This document shows positions 17,039-26,035 of a stretch of DNA of 64,000 bases, in pieces (positions within the stretch are counted from its first letter, which is position 1; each line of letters starts with the position of its first letter). Source of the stretch: an uncultured Eubacteriales bacterium (lineage in GTDB: Bacteria; Bacillota; Clostridia; Oscillospirales; CAG-272). The stretch lies in the NCBI GenBank assembly GCA_934446065.1, contig CAKSDP010000003.1:1-64000 (forward strand), read 5' to 3'. Below the pieces are notes generated by a model. The model saw only the letters and a list, made by a program, of their open reading frames with translations. It ran no database searches and had not been told where the DNA came from. The position numbers and the translations under genes were made by a program.

Positions 17039-18247
17039 TCACTTTGTGTAGTTTTCGATAATAGAATGCGGGAGGCACTCTGCCGCAAATGCGCTCGCGG
17101 CAGCAATGCGCTTCGCCTCCGCGTGATCGCTCGGAAGCGCCGCAAAGCTCTTTACGCGCTCATCGTCCGCCGTATAGATATTGAAATCTGCGGGTGCCGG
17201 GAGCGGTAGCTTCTTTGCCACTCCGTCGAGTCCGGCGCGGATCAGGAGCGCAAAGGCAAGATACGGATTGCACATCGGATCGGGTGAGCGAAGCTCTATT
17301 CGGCGATACTCGCCCTCCGCTGCGGGAATTCGTATAAGCTGCGAACGGTTCTCGCCCGACCACGAGATATATCGCGGTGCCTTGTCATGGCCGAATCTGC
17401 GGTACGACGCCTCCGTCGTATTGAGAAAGACGGTGATATCGGCGATATGCTCGAGGATACCGGCAATTATGTACGGAGAGACGTCCTCGCCCGAATCGGT
17501 TTTCGCGGAGAAATTGATATGCATTCCGTTTCCGGGATAGTTCGCGAGCGGCTTCGGCGAAAAATCGGCAAAAAGCCCGCTTCTTGCGGCGATTGTATTG
17601 ACGACGGATCTGAATGTGACCGCATTATCCGCAGCGCTCAGCGGATCGGAATAGCGGAAATCGATCTCGTTCTGACCTGGACCCTCCTCATGGTGAGAGC
17701 TTTCTGGTACAATGCCCATCTGCTCAAGTGTGAGGCATATTTCGCGGCGGACATTCTCGCCCTTATCGTCGGGGGCGATATCCATATATCCCGCCGTATC
17801 ATACGGGACAGAGGTCGGATCTCCGTTCTCGTCGCGCTTGAAGAGGTAGAACTCCATTTCGGAGCCGAACGCGAATGTGATACCCGCGCGGCGCGCGTAC
17901 TCGACGGCATCCGCAAGGATCGAACGCGTATCGGCTTCAAAGCGCACACCGTCCGGCTTTGTCACGGAACAGAACATTCTGACTACCCTGCCGTGCTCCG
18001 GTCTCCACGGAAGCAGAGACAAGGTTGACGGATCGGGATGGAGCAAAAGATCCGAATGGACCTCGCCGCCGAATCCCGCTATTGCGGATGCGTCGATCGC
18101 GATCCCGTACTCAAAGGCTCTCGCAAGCTCCTGCGGCATCACGGAGACATTCTTCTGCTTTCCGTAGATATCGCAGAACGCCATACGGATAAACTTCACG
18201 TCATCCTCGGCTATATACTGCATTACCTCATTTTTCGTATACTTCAT
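17039..18247 (-). CDS. glnA: Type I glutamine synthetase-like enzyme with altered Glu flap
   Basis: 402 residues, shorter than the usual ~440. Metal and substrate motifs are present: GSEMEFYLF, HHEEGPGQNEID, GNGMHINFS, WSGENRSQLIRIP and RIELRSPDP. The ammonia-site Asp is in IDASAIAGF. The segment that normally reads like NSYxRFGxxEAP or NSYKRLVPGYEAP here reads ASYRRFGHDKAP. The Glu that closes the active site is therefore Lys, and the preceding Asn is Ala. It could still make glutamine, or have diverged to another gamma-glutamyl ligation. It lies in the split glutamate synthase operon, 35 bases after the GXGXG gene. Confidence 0.9.
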   Translation of the reverse strand: MKYTKNEVMQYIAEDDVKFIRMAFCDIYGKQKNVSVMPQELARAFEYGIAIDASAIAGFGGEVHSDLLLHPDPSTLSLLPWRPEHGRVVRMFCSVTKPDGVRFEADTRSILADAVEYARRAGITFAFGSEMEFYLFKRDENGDPTSVPYDTAGYMDIAPDDKGENVRREICLTLEQMGIVPESSHHEEGPGQNEIDFRYSDPLSAADNAVTFRSVVNTIAARSGLFADFSPKPLANYPGNGMHINFSAKTDSGEDVSPYIIAGILEHIADITVFLNTTEASYRRFGHDKAPRYISWSGENRSQLIRIPAAEGEYRRIELRSPDPMCNPYLAFALLIRAGLDGVAKKLPLPAPADFNIYTADDERVKSFAALPSDHAEAKRIAAASAFAAECLPHSIIENYTK

Positions 18248-18282
18248 TTCCCCGTCCTGCCTTTCGGTCGTATTTATAACGC

Positions 18283-19002
18283 TTAGTTTGCAACATACAT
18301 CTGTTTATATGGGTTTTTGCTGTCCGGAGTGATCACGGTGTAGCTGTCTGACAGAAGCGACTCGGCGTCACACTCAAACAGCTCGGCATAGCGCTTGATG
18401 TACGGCACAAACTCCGCCATCTCTTCCGCGCTTGCAGTATGGGAGGTCGTCTGATGCGGAAAATGTATTGCCGAGACGGCGCCGCGGAACAGCATTTTTC
18501 CGCCGTGCATTCCCGTACACGGGAAGTTTCCGACGATCGGGCGTCCGTCGTCGTTCAGACCGAGCACGATTATGATGCCGCCTGCCTGATATTCTCCGAG
18601 GAAGCTTCCGGCTCTGCCGCCGATGACTATTATCGGGCGCTTCTCCTTATACTCCTTCATATGGATGCCGGCGCGATATCCCGCGTTGCCGCGCACATAT
18701 ATCTCGCCGCCGCGCATTGCGTAGCCTGCGGCGTCGCCGATATTGCCGTGAATGACGATCCGTCCGGAGTTCATCGTATCGCCGACCGCGTCCTGCGCGT
18801 TGCCGAGCACCGTGATATTTGCACCGCCGAGGTACGCTCCGAGCGCATTGCCCGGCACGCCCTTTATGGTTATTTCCTTATTCTTCATTCCGGATGCAAT
18901 AAAACGCTGTCCGATACATCCGCCGATCCTGCACTCTCTTGCAGATTCGCGTATCTTATCGTTCAGTTCCGAAAAACTGAGTCCGCTTGCATCGATATAC
19001 AT
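18283..19002 (-). CDS. Stand-alone glutamate synthase GXGXG domain subunit (GltB domain 3 / GlxC type)
   Basis: 239 residues of repeated beta-helix turns with Gly-x-x-Gly-x-Gly spacing (PGNALGAYLGGANITVLG, GYAMRGGEIYVRG). This is the structural third domain of glutamate synthase large subunits, encoded here as a separate protein as in archaeal and GlxBCD-type systems. ATG 19002 has GGAGGTG upstream. A 27-codon in-frame extension overlaps the previous gene and is rejected. It starts one base after the oxidoreductase stop, implying tight coupling. Confidence 0.9.
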   Translation of the reverse strand: MYIDASGLSFSELNDKIRESARECRIGGCIGQRFIASGMKNKEITIKGVPGNALGAYLGGANITVLGNAQDAVGDTMNSGRIVIHGNIGDAAGYAMRGGEIYVRGNAGYRAGIHMKEYKEKRPIIVIGGRAGSFLGEYQAGGIIIVLGLNDDGRPIVGNFPCTGMHGGKMLFRGAVSAIHFPHQTTSHTASAEEMAEFVPYIKRYAELFECDAESLLSDSYTVITPDSKNPYKQMYVAN

Positions 19003-19003
19003 A

Positions 19004-20251
19004 TTATACCACACCTCCAAGCTGTTTTCTACGGTATTCCGCACTAAACGAATATAAATTCGGCACTTTTTTAAGTCCTTCAAAATCCACGGAGGAGAGA
19101 GACACTCTCCGGCGTATCATTGACGTATAGATTCCGGCACGCTCGACCTCTCCGACAAGCAGAAATCCCACGAGAAAGCCGTCGCGCGTGAACAGCTTCT
19201 TTATATGGTGAGAATCGTGCTCCTCGTACACCTCGGCATCGGCGTAAGAGCCTGCGCTCATGATATGCAGGCCGAAGAATTCGATAGAGTTCATCGGGAT
19301 CGCACAGTCGAAAGCGGCACTGCCTCCCGCCATATTCACACCGGCGCAGCGGCCGCCCATATATGCATTCGGCAGGAGCGCCATGACCTTGACACGCTCG
19401 TCGGTCATATCGCGCATCTCGACGCAGTCGCCGGCGGCGTAGACATTTGCGACTGATGTATGCATCGCCGCATCGACCGTGATGCCGCGTCCGACTACAC
19501 CTCCGATATCACGGATAAGCGATGTATTTGCACGGACGCCGACCGCAAGGACGAGCACATCAAAATCGACTGCGGTGCCGCTCTTCATCACGGCGTGGTC
19601 GCCGCGAAACTCTGCAACAGAATCGCCGAGAAGGAATTTTATACCGTGCTCCTCAAGATGTGCTTTTACAAATTCGGCACACTCTGCATCGAGAATACTC
19701 GACAGCACACGATCCGCAAGGTCGCACACGGTGATCTCTCCCGCACGATCACGGATTCCCTCGGCGCACTTGAGTCCTATGAGTCCCGCGCCTACTATAA
19801 GGACGCGGCTCGTCGGCGACAATGCCTCCTCAAGAGCCGTCGCATCGTCGAGCGTCATAAAGCTGAACTTTTTCTTTACCGAGTCGAGTCCCTCCATCGG
19901 CGGAACGAACGGTGACGAACCTGCGGCGACGCAAAGCTCGTCGTAAGGCAATACCTCGCCGTCGTCAAGGGTAACGTTTTTCTTCACGTGGTCGATAAGC
20001 TCCGCTTTGTGGCCGTACACGACGGTGCAGGAATTCTTTTTATAGAAATCCTCCGGGCGGTAAAGGATGCGGTCGAGGTCGGTCTTGCCCTCGAGATAAT
20101 ACGAGATGAGCGGGCGGCAATACACGTGGTGACGTTCCGCCGAGATGACGGTGATCTTTCCCGATGCATCGACGCTTCTGATACCCTCGATACATCCGAC
20201 AGCCGCTGTTCCGTTTCCGATGATCACGTAGTTTTTCTTCTTTTCTCTCAT
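19004..20251 (-). CDS. FAD/NAD(P)-dependent oxidoreductase of the split glutamate synthase
   Basis: 415 residues. It has an N-terminal FAD-binding Rossmann motif (GNGTAAVGCIEG), HVYCRPLISYYLEG, a second NAD(P)-binding motif (GAGLIGLKCAEG) near residue 150, and the FAD-contacting VYAAGDCVE near 290. It resembles the nitrite-reductase/rubredoxin-reductase flavoprotein group. By position it supplies electrons from NAD(P)H, through the ferredoxin-like neighbour, to the FMN subunit. ATG 20251 has AGAGGTG upstream, and the ORF extension is rejected. Confidence 0.9.
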   Translation of the reverse strand: MREKKKNYVIIGNGTAAVGCIEGIRSVDASGKITVISAERHHVYCRPLISYYLEGKTDLDRILYRPEDFYKKNSCTVVYGHKAELIDHVKKNVTLDDGEVLPYDELCVAAGSSPFVPPMEGLDSVKKKFSFMTLDDATALEEALSPTSRVLIVGAGLIGLKCAEGIRDRAGEITVCDLADRVLSSILDAECAEFVKAHLEEHGIKFLLGDSVAEFRGDHAVMKSGTAVDFDVLVLAVGVRANTSLIRDIGGVVGRGITVDAAMHTSVANVYAAGDCVEMRDMTDERVKVMALLPNAYMGGRCAGVNMAGGSAAFDCAIPMNSIEFFGLHIMSAGSYADAEVYEEHDSHHIKKLFTRDGFLVGFLLVGEVERAGIYTSMIRRRVSLSSVDFEGLKKVPNLYSFSAEYRRKQLGGVV

Positions 20252-20256
20252 ACGTT

Positions 20257-20685
20257 TCACCTCTCTTCGTAGACGATCGCGCGGTTCGGACATCCGGTAA
20301 CGCAAGCCGGGCTTCCGCAGGAATTTTTCAGACACAGCTCGCACTTTGTTGCGGCTCCGTCATCGCCTGCGGCGATGGCTCCGAACGGACATACAAGCAC
20401 GCACGTAAGACACCCGACACACTTATCGCGGTCCACAACGACCGCTCCGCGGTCGATCGACAGCGCTGCCGAAATACAGCTCTTCACGCACAGCGGATCG
20501 GTACAGTGTCGGCAAGATACGGCAAATGTCACATCTCCATCTCCCTCGACCCTTATGCGCGGGAATATTTCCTTGCTCTTCAAGGCTTTCACCATATCGT
20601 CGATACCGGAATTGGCATACGCGCAGTTATACTCGCAGAGGTGGCAGCCGAGGCACCATTTTTCGTTTACAAATACTCTTTTCAT
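20257..20685 (-). CDS. 4Fe-4S dicluster ferredoxin-like electron carrier
   Basis: 142 residues with four Cys groups: CLGCHLCEYNC near the N-terminus, CRHCTDPLC, CVGCLTCVLVCP and CELCLKNSCGSPAC. The pattern matches HycB/DmsB-type small iron-sulfur subunits holding up to four clusters. ATG 20685 overlaps the FMN-subunit stop (ATGA), and the oxidoreductase begins 5 bases after its stop. Inferred role: electron relay between the flavoprotein and the glutamate synthase FMN/Fe-S subunit. Confidence 0.9.
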   Translation of the reverse strand: MKRVFVNEKWCLGCHLCEYNCAYANSGIDDMVKALKSKEIFPRIRVEGDGDVTFAVSCRHCTDPLCVKSCISAALSIDRGAVVVDRDKCVGCLTCVLVCPFGAIAAGDDGAATKCELCLKNSCGSPACVTGCPNRAIVYEER

Positions 20686-22187
20686 TCGCCTGCGTGCAAG
20701 ATCCCGAGGATCTCAAGCTCCTTTTCTGTCAGATTTACTCCGCGAAGCATGAGTCTGTTGCCGCGAAGCGCCTCTATCGAGTTTATACCCATGCCGCCCA
20801 TAAGCTCCTTGATCTCGTGACGCCATGCGGTCATCAGATTCACAAGCCTTTCCGATCCGACATCGGGATTGAGCCTGCGGACAAGCTCGGGGCGCTGGGT
20901 CGCGATTCCCCAGTTGCACTTGTCGCTCTGGCAGGTACGGCAGAGGTGGCAGCCGAGCGCGAGCAGGGCTGCGGTCGCGATATAGCAAGCGTCCGCGCCG
21001 AGTGCGATCGCCTTTACGACATCGGCGGCGCTGCGGATGCTTCCGCCGACCACGAGTGAAACGTTATTACGGATGCCCTCGTCGCGCAGTCGCTGATCGA
21101 CTGCGGCAAGCGCAAGCTCTATCGGGATTCCGACGTTGTCGCGGATCCGAGTAGGAGCGGCTCCGGTGCCGCCGCGGAAGCCGTCGATCGCGATTATATC
21201 GGCGCCGCTGCGCGCAATTCCGCTTGCGATTGCGGCGATATTGTGGACGGCGGCGACTTTGACTATGATAGGCTTCTTATACTGCGTTGCTTCCTTGAGA
21301 GAATACACGAGCTGGCGAAGATCTTCTATTGAATATATATCGTGGTGCGGCGCGGGGGATATGGCGTCCGAGCCTTCGGGGATCATACGCGTCCGCGACA
21401 CGTCTCCGACGATCTTTGCACCGGGGAGATGCCCTCCGATGCCGGGTTTTGCGCCCTGCCCCATCTTGATCTCGATAGCAGCGCCCGCGTTGAGGTACTC
21501 CTCATGCACGCCGAAACGACCCGATGCTACCTGCACGATCGTGTTCTCGCCGTAGCAGTAGAAATCCTCGTGAAGTCCGCCCTCTCCGGTGTTGTAGCAG
21601 ATACCGATCTGCTTTGCTGCGCGGGCAAGGCTTTCGTGCGCGTTGTAGCTGATCGAGCCGTAGCTCATCGCGGAGAACATCACCGGCATCGAAAGCTCGA
21701 TCTGCGGTGCGAGGGCGGTCACGATCTCACCGTTCTCGTCGCGCTTTATTTCGGATGGCTTTGCCCCGAGGAACACCTTTGTTTCCATCGGCTCACGGAG
21801 CGGGTCGATTGGGGGATTTGTGACCTGCGACGCATTTATAAGGATGCGATCCCAATAGATCGGCAGCGGATTCGGGTTGCCCATGGACGAGAGCAGGACA
21901 CCGCCGCTCGCCGCCTGCTTGTAGATCTCCTTGATCGTATTCTCTTTCCAGTTTGCGTTTTCTCTGAGCGTACAGTTGTTTTTGGTGATCTTCAGCGCGT
22001 GGGTCGGGCAGAGCGAAACGCAGCGCTGGCAGTCAACGCACTTTGACTCGTCGCTTCTGACGATCTTTGCATCCGCGTCCCAAATATGCACCTCGTTTGC
22101 GCACTGTCTTTCGCAGACGCGGCAGCCGATACATCTGTCGTAATTGCGGATCACTTCAAATTCGGGAGTTATATACATTCCGGACAT
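20682..22187 (-). CDS. Glutamate synthase FMN/Fe-S synthase subunit (GltB domain 2 / GlxD type)
   Basis: 501 residues. Two N-terminal ferredoxin motifs (CIGCRVCERQC and CVDCQRCVSLCP) precede the FMN-binding TIM barrel of glutamate synthase (GGTGAAPTRIRD). A Cys cluster (CHLCRTCQSDKCNWGIATQ) is placed like the GltB [3Fe-4S] ligands. The barrel adds ammonia to 2-oxoglutarate and reduces the imine to glutamate. Fused ferredoxin domains are typical of the archaeal-type enzyme. ATG 22187 is favoured because AAGGAAGGTG lies 7 bases upstream; it overlaps the preceding stop. Confidence 0.93.
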   Translation of the reverse strand: MSGMYITPEFEVIRNYDRCIGCRVCERQCANEVHIWDADAKIVRSDESKCVDCQRCVSLCPTHALKITKNNCTLRENANWKENTIKEIYKQAASGGVLLSSMGNPNPLPIYWDRILINASQVTNPPIDPLREPMETKVFLGAKPSEIKRDENGEIVTALAPQIELSMPVMFSAMSYGSISYNAHESLARAAKQIGICYNTGEGGLHEDFYCYGENTIVQVASGRFGVHEEYLNAGAAIEIKMGQGAKPGIGGHLPGAKIVGDVSRTRMIPEGSDAISPAPHHDIYSIEDLRQLVYSLKEATQYKKPIIVKVAAVHNIAAIASGIARSGADIIAIDGFRGGTGAAPTRIRDNVGIPIELALAAVDQRLRDEGIRNNVSLVVGGSIRSAADVVKAIALGADACYIATAALLALGCHLCRTCQSDKCNWGIATQRPELVRRLNPDVGSERLVNLMTAWRHEIKELMGGMGINSIEALRGNRLMLRGVNLTEKELEILGILHAGE

Positions 22188-23278
22188 CAATACGCACCTT
22201 CCTTCACTCTGACGATGACCGGCTCGCCGCCGGCGGGAGCGTAGAAGTTTTCGGCATCCGGCTCCATTGTGCGGATCGCCGCCTCCTCGCTCGCGATAAA
22301 CACTCGGTCGCCCTTCTCTGCCGTTACCATTGATCTAAGCTTGAGGCGATCGTTGAGTGCCATAAGGCCACCCTCGAAGCCGAGGATTATTGAAAACGGT
22401 CCGGTTATGAGCAGTCCGGGATAAATTGTACGCAGGTACGAGAGCTTCTCGCGCTCATGCTCGCTCTTACCGGCGATGGTGCTCCAGAACGGAGCTGCGA
22501 TGACCGACGACAGCTCCTCGAGCGTCAGTCCCTGTCTGCGGAGCAGGTAATCGGCGATATACGTAATTACCTCCGTATCGGTCTGGAGTGTACATTTGTA
22601 GCCGAACATCTCGATATAGCGGCGGTTTGCGTCGTAGGACGAGATCTCGCCGTTATGGACAATCGAATAGTCGAGCAGCGCGAACGGATGCGCGCCGCCC
22701 CACCAGCCGGGCGTATTTGTCGGATATCTGCCGTGCGCGGTCCACGAATACGCCTCGTATTCGTCGAGGCGGTAGAAGCGTCCTACGTCCTCCGGGAAGC
22801 CGACCGCTTTGAACGCGCCCATATTTTTACCGCTCGAAAAGACGTACGCGCCGTCGAGCTTTGTATTAATGTACATTACTGTTCGTGCGACGTACTCCTT
22901 CTCGTCGAGCTGAAGTCTTGAAAGCACGGACGAAAGCGGTGCGACGAAATATCGCCATATCAGCGGGATATCGGTGATCTCCGGTATCTTGCGAAACGGG
23001 ATGTTCTCTGATTTCACTATCTCAAAACGATCCTTGAGGAGCTTTTCGCACTCGACTCTTGCATCGTTATCGTTATAAAAAATATGGAGCGCGTAGAATT
23101 CCTTATACTCGGGATAAATGCCGTAGCCGGCAAATCCGCCGCCGAGGCCGTTGGAACGGTCGTGCATCGGGATCATGCTCCGTATAATGCTCTCACCGGT
23201 CATTCTGTGTCCGTCTCTCGATATAACGGACGAAATCGCGCATCCGGAGGGGATACGCACCTGGCCCTCAATTTTCAT
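22187..23278 (-). CDS. Class II glutamine amidotransferase subunit of split glutamate synthase (GlxB type)
   Basis: 363 residues. The likely N-terminal nucleophile Cys follows a ~12-residue propeptide (RIPSG|CAISS). Downstream motifs include WTAHGRYPTNTPG and IVHNGEISS of the Ntn glutaminase fold. It releases ammonia from glutamine for the FMN subunit. Four consecutive ATG codons (23287, 23284, 23281, 23278) follow AAAGG; the last two have the best spacing, and 23278 is used here. It is the first gene of the operon, with a strong promoter and a terminator-like leader hairpin upstream. Confidence 0.9.
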   Translation of the reverse strand: MKIEGQVRIPSGCAISSVISRDGHRMTGESIIRSMIPMHDRSNGLGGGFAGYGIYPEYKEFYALHIFYNDNDARVECEKLLKDRFEIVKSENIPFRKIPEITDIPLIWRYFVAPLSSVLSRLQLDEKEYVARTVMYINTKLDGAYVFSSGKNMGAFKAVGFPEDVGRFYRLDEYEAYSWTAHGRYPTNTPGWWGGAHPFALLDYSIVHNGEISSYDANRRYIEMFGYKCTLQTDTEVITYIADYLLRRQGLTLEELSSVIAAPFWSTIAGKSEHEREKLSYLRTIYPGLLITGPFSIILGFEGGLMALNDRLKLRSMVTAEKGDRVFIASEEAAIRTMEPDAENFYAPAGGEPVIVRVKEGAY

Positions 23279-23298
23279 CATCATCATCCTTTCGCAAA

Positions 23299-23361
23299 TA
23301 AAAAACAAAGGTGCTCACTCACAGAGGGGGCACTTCCCCTCGGCATGAATGAACACCTTTG
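23299..23361 (-). terminator. Leader terminator/attenuator of the glutamate synthase operon
   Basis: On the minus strand a 16-bp fully paired stem (23346-23361 with 23306-23321, three G:T pairs) encloses an inner 6-bp GAGGGG/CCCCTC hairpin and runs into six T. It starts about 10 bases after the predicted transcription start and ends about 10 bases before the ribosome-binding site. Transcripts would therefore stop before gene 1 unless the hairpin is overridden. It looks like a conditional terminator. Confidence 0.85.
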
Positions 23362-23378
23362 CTCATTTTTGATACTAT

Positions 23379-23407
23379 ATGATATCACACATAAAATCTT
23401 TTGTCAA
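23379..23407 (-). promoter_or_regulatory. Promoter of the glutamate synthase / nucleotide operon
   Basis: Minus-strand TTGACA at 23402-23407, a 17-base spacer and TATCAT at 23379-23384. The start site is expected near 23372. It is divergent from the glnN promoter about 70 bases away. Confidence 0.82.
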
Positions 23408-23478
23408 TCGTCACATTGGTGAAAATACGACATCAGTTTGCATTATTTTTGTATTTCAAAAAAATTTCGCCAAAGGGG

Positions 23479-23506
23479 TTGACAAGCGGAAAAATCCGAG
23501 TATAAT
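23479..23506 (+). promoter_or_regulatory. Promoter of glnN
   Basis: Perfect TTGACA at 23479-23484 and TATAAT at 23501-23506 with a 16-base spacer. Transcription should start near 23513, giving a leader of about 130 bases with two hairpins. Confidence 0.88.
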
Positions 23507-23518
23507 GGTGTGCATAAA

Positions 23519-23618
23519 GGCAACGGCGTCTTGGATTCTATCTTTGACGCCTTTTCCTTTTAAGTGAATAACAAAAACGAGGCAATGGAGTCTTAGATAC
23601 TTCCAAGGTCTCGTTTTT
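23519..23618 (+). promoter_or_regulatory. Tandem leader hairpins (attenuators) of glnN with a repeated 21-base motif
   Basis: Hairpin A pairs 23525-23530 with 23546-23551 (GGCGTC/GACGCC) and is followed by TTTTCCTTTT. Hairpin B pairs 23573-23581 with 23610-23618 (AAAAACGAG/CTCGTTTTT), has an inner TGGA/TCCA helix and merges into a T-rich run. Both begin with nearly the same 21 bases (23519-23539 and 23581-23601, 17 of 21 identical, 62 bases apart). Each can act as an intrinsic terminator ahead of the gene, as in leaders controlled by an RNA-binding antiterminator. Confidence 0.72.
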
Positions 23619-23645
23619 CATTTTGAATGATTGGAGTGCAGTAAC

Positions 23646-25742
<2,097 letters not shown>

Positions 25743-25769
25743 GGCGGCACCGCGCAAATACCGAAAAAC

Positions 25770-26012
25770 ATTTGAATCCGGAGAAGTAGCAGAGGAGATC
25801 ACCCCGAGCGAGTATGGGACGGTGGAAGCCATACGGCAGATCCTCTGCGAATAACACCGGATGAGTTGTGATCTGAAAGGAACCCCCCAATTCCGAGTAG
25901 GTGAGACGGCAGCGCACCGTTACAGGCGCAGGACTTTATCTGAGTCCGAGAGACCAAAGATAGGTGGCACAGCGAGCCTCGGCACTTGCCCTATTGAATG
26001 CTGAAATAATTT
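25770..26012 (+). promoter_or_regulatory. T-box leader (tRNA-Asn sensing) upstream of asnB
   Basis: Stem I is closed by ATCCGG/CCGGAT (25776-25781, 25857-25862). It has GAAGTA at 25783-25788, helix GCAGAGGA/TCCTCTGC (25789-25796, 25841-25848), and distal GCGAG and GGTGGAAGCC (25821-25830). The specifier loop carries AAC at 25853-25855, the Asn codon. The antiterminator has helices ATAGG/CCTAT and GCGAG/CTTGC around the T-box bulge TGGC (25965-25968), which can pair with the GCCA end of tRNA-Asn. No T-run terminator follows, so control may act at translation or through another structure. No separate promoter is evident. Confidence 0.88.
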
Positions 26013-26035
26013 CGATATTTCGGAGGAATTTTATC

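Noticed and set aside
23324..23341. Inner leader hairpin as a classic ANTAR target (hexaloop with A1 and G4)
   Set aside because: The six-base loop on the minus strand reads AAGTGC, which has A1 but not G4. It does not match the published dual-hexaloop rule, so binding is left as a hypothesis.
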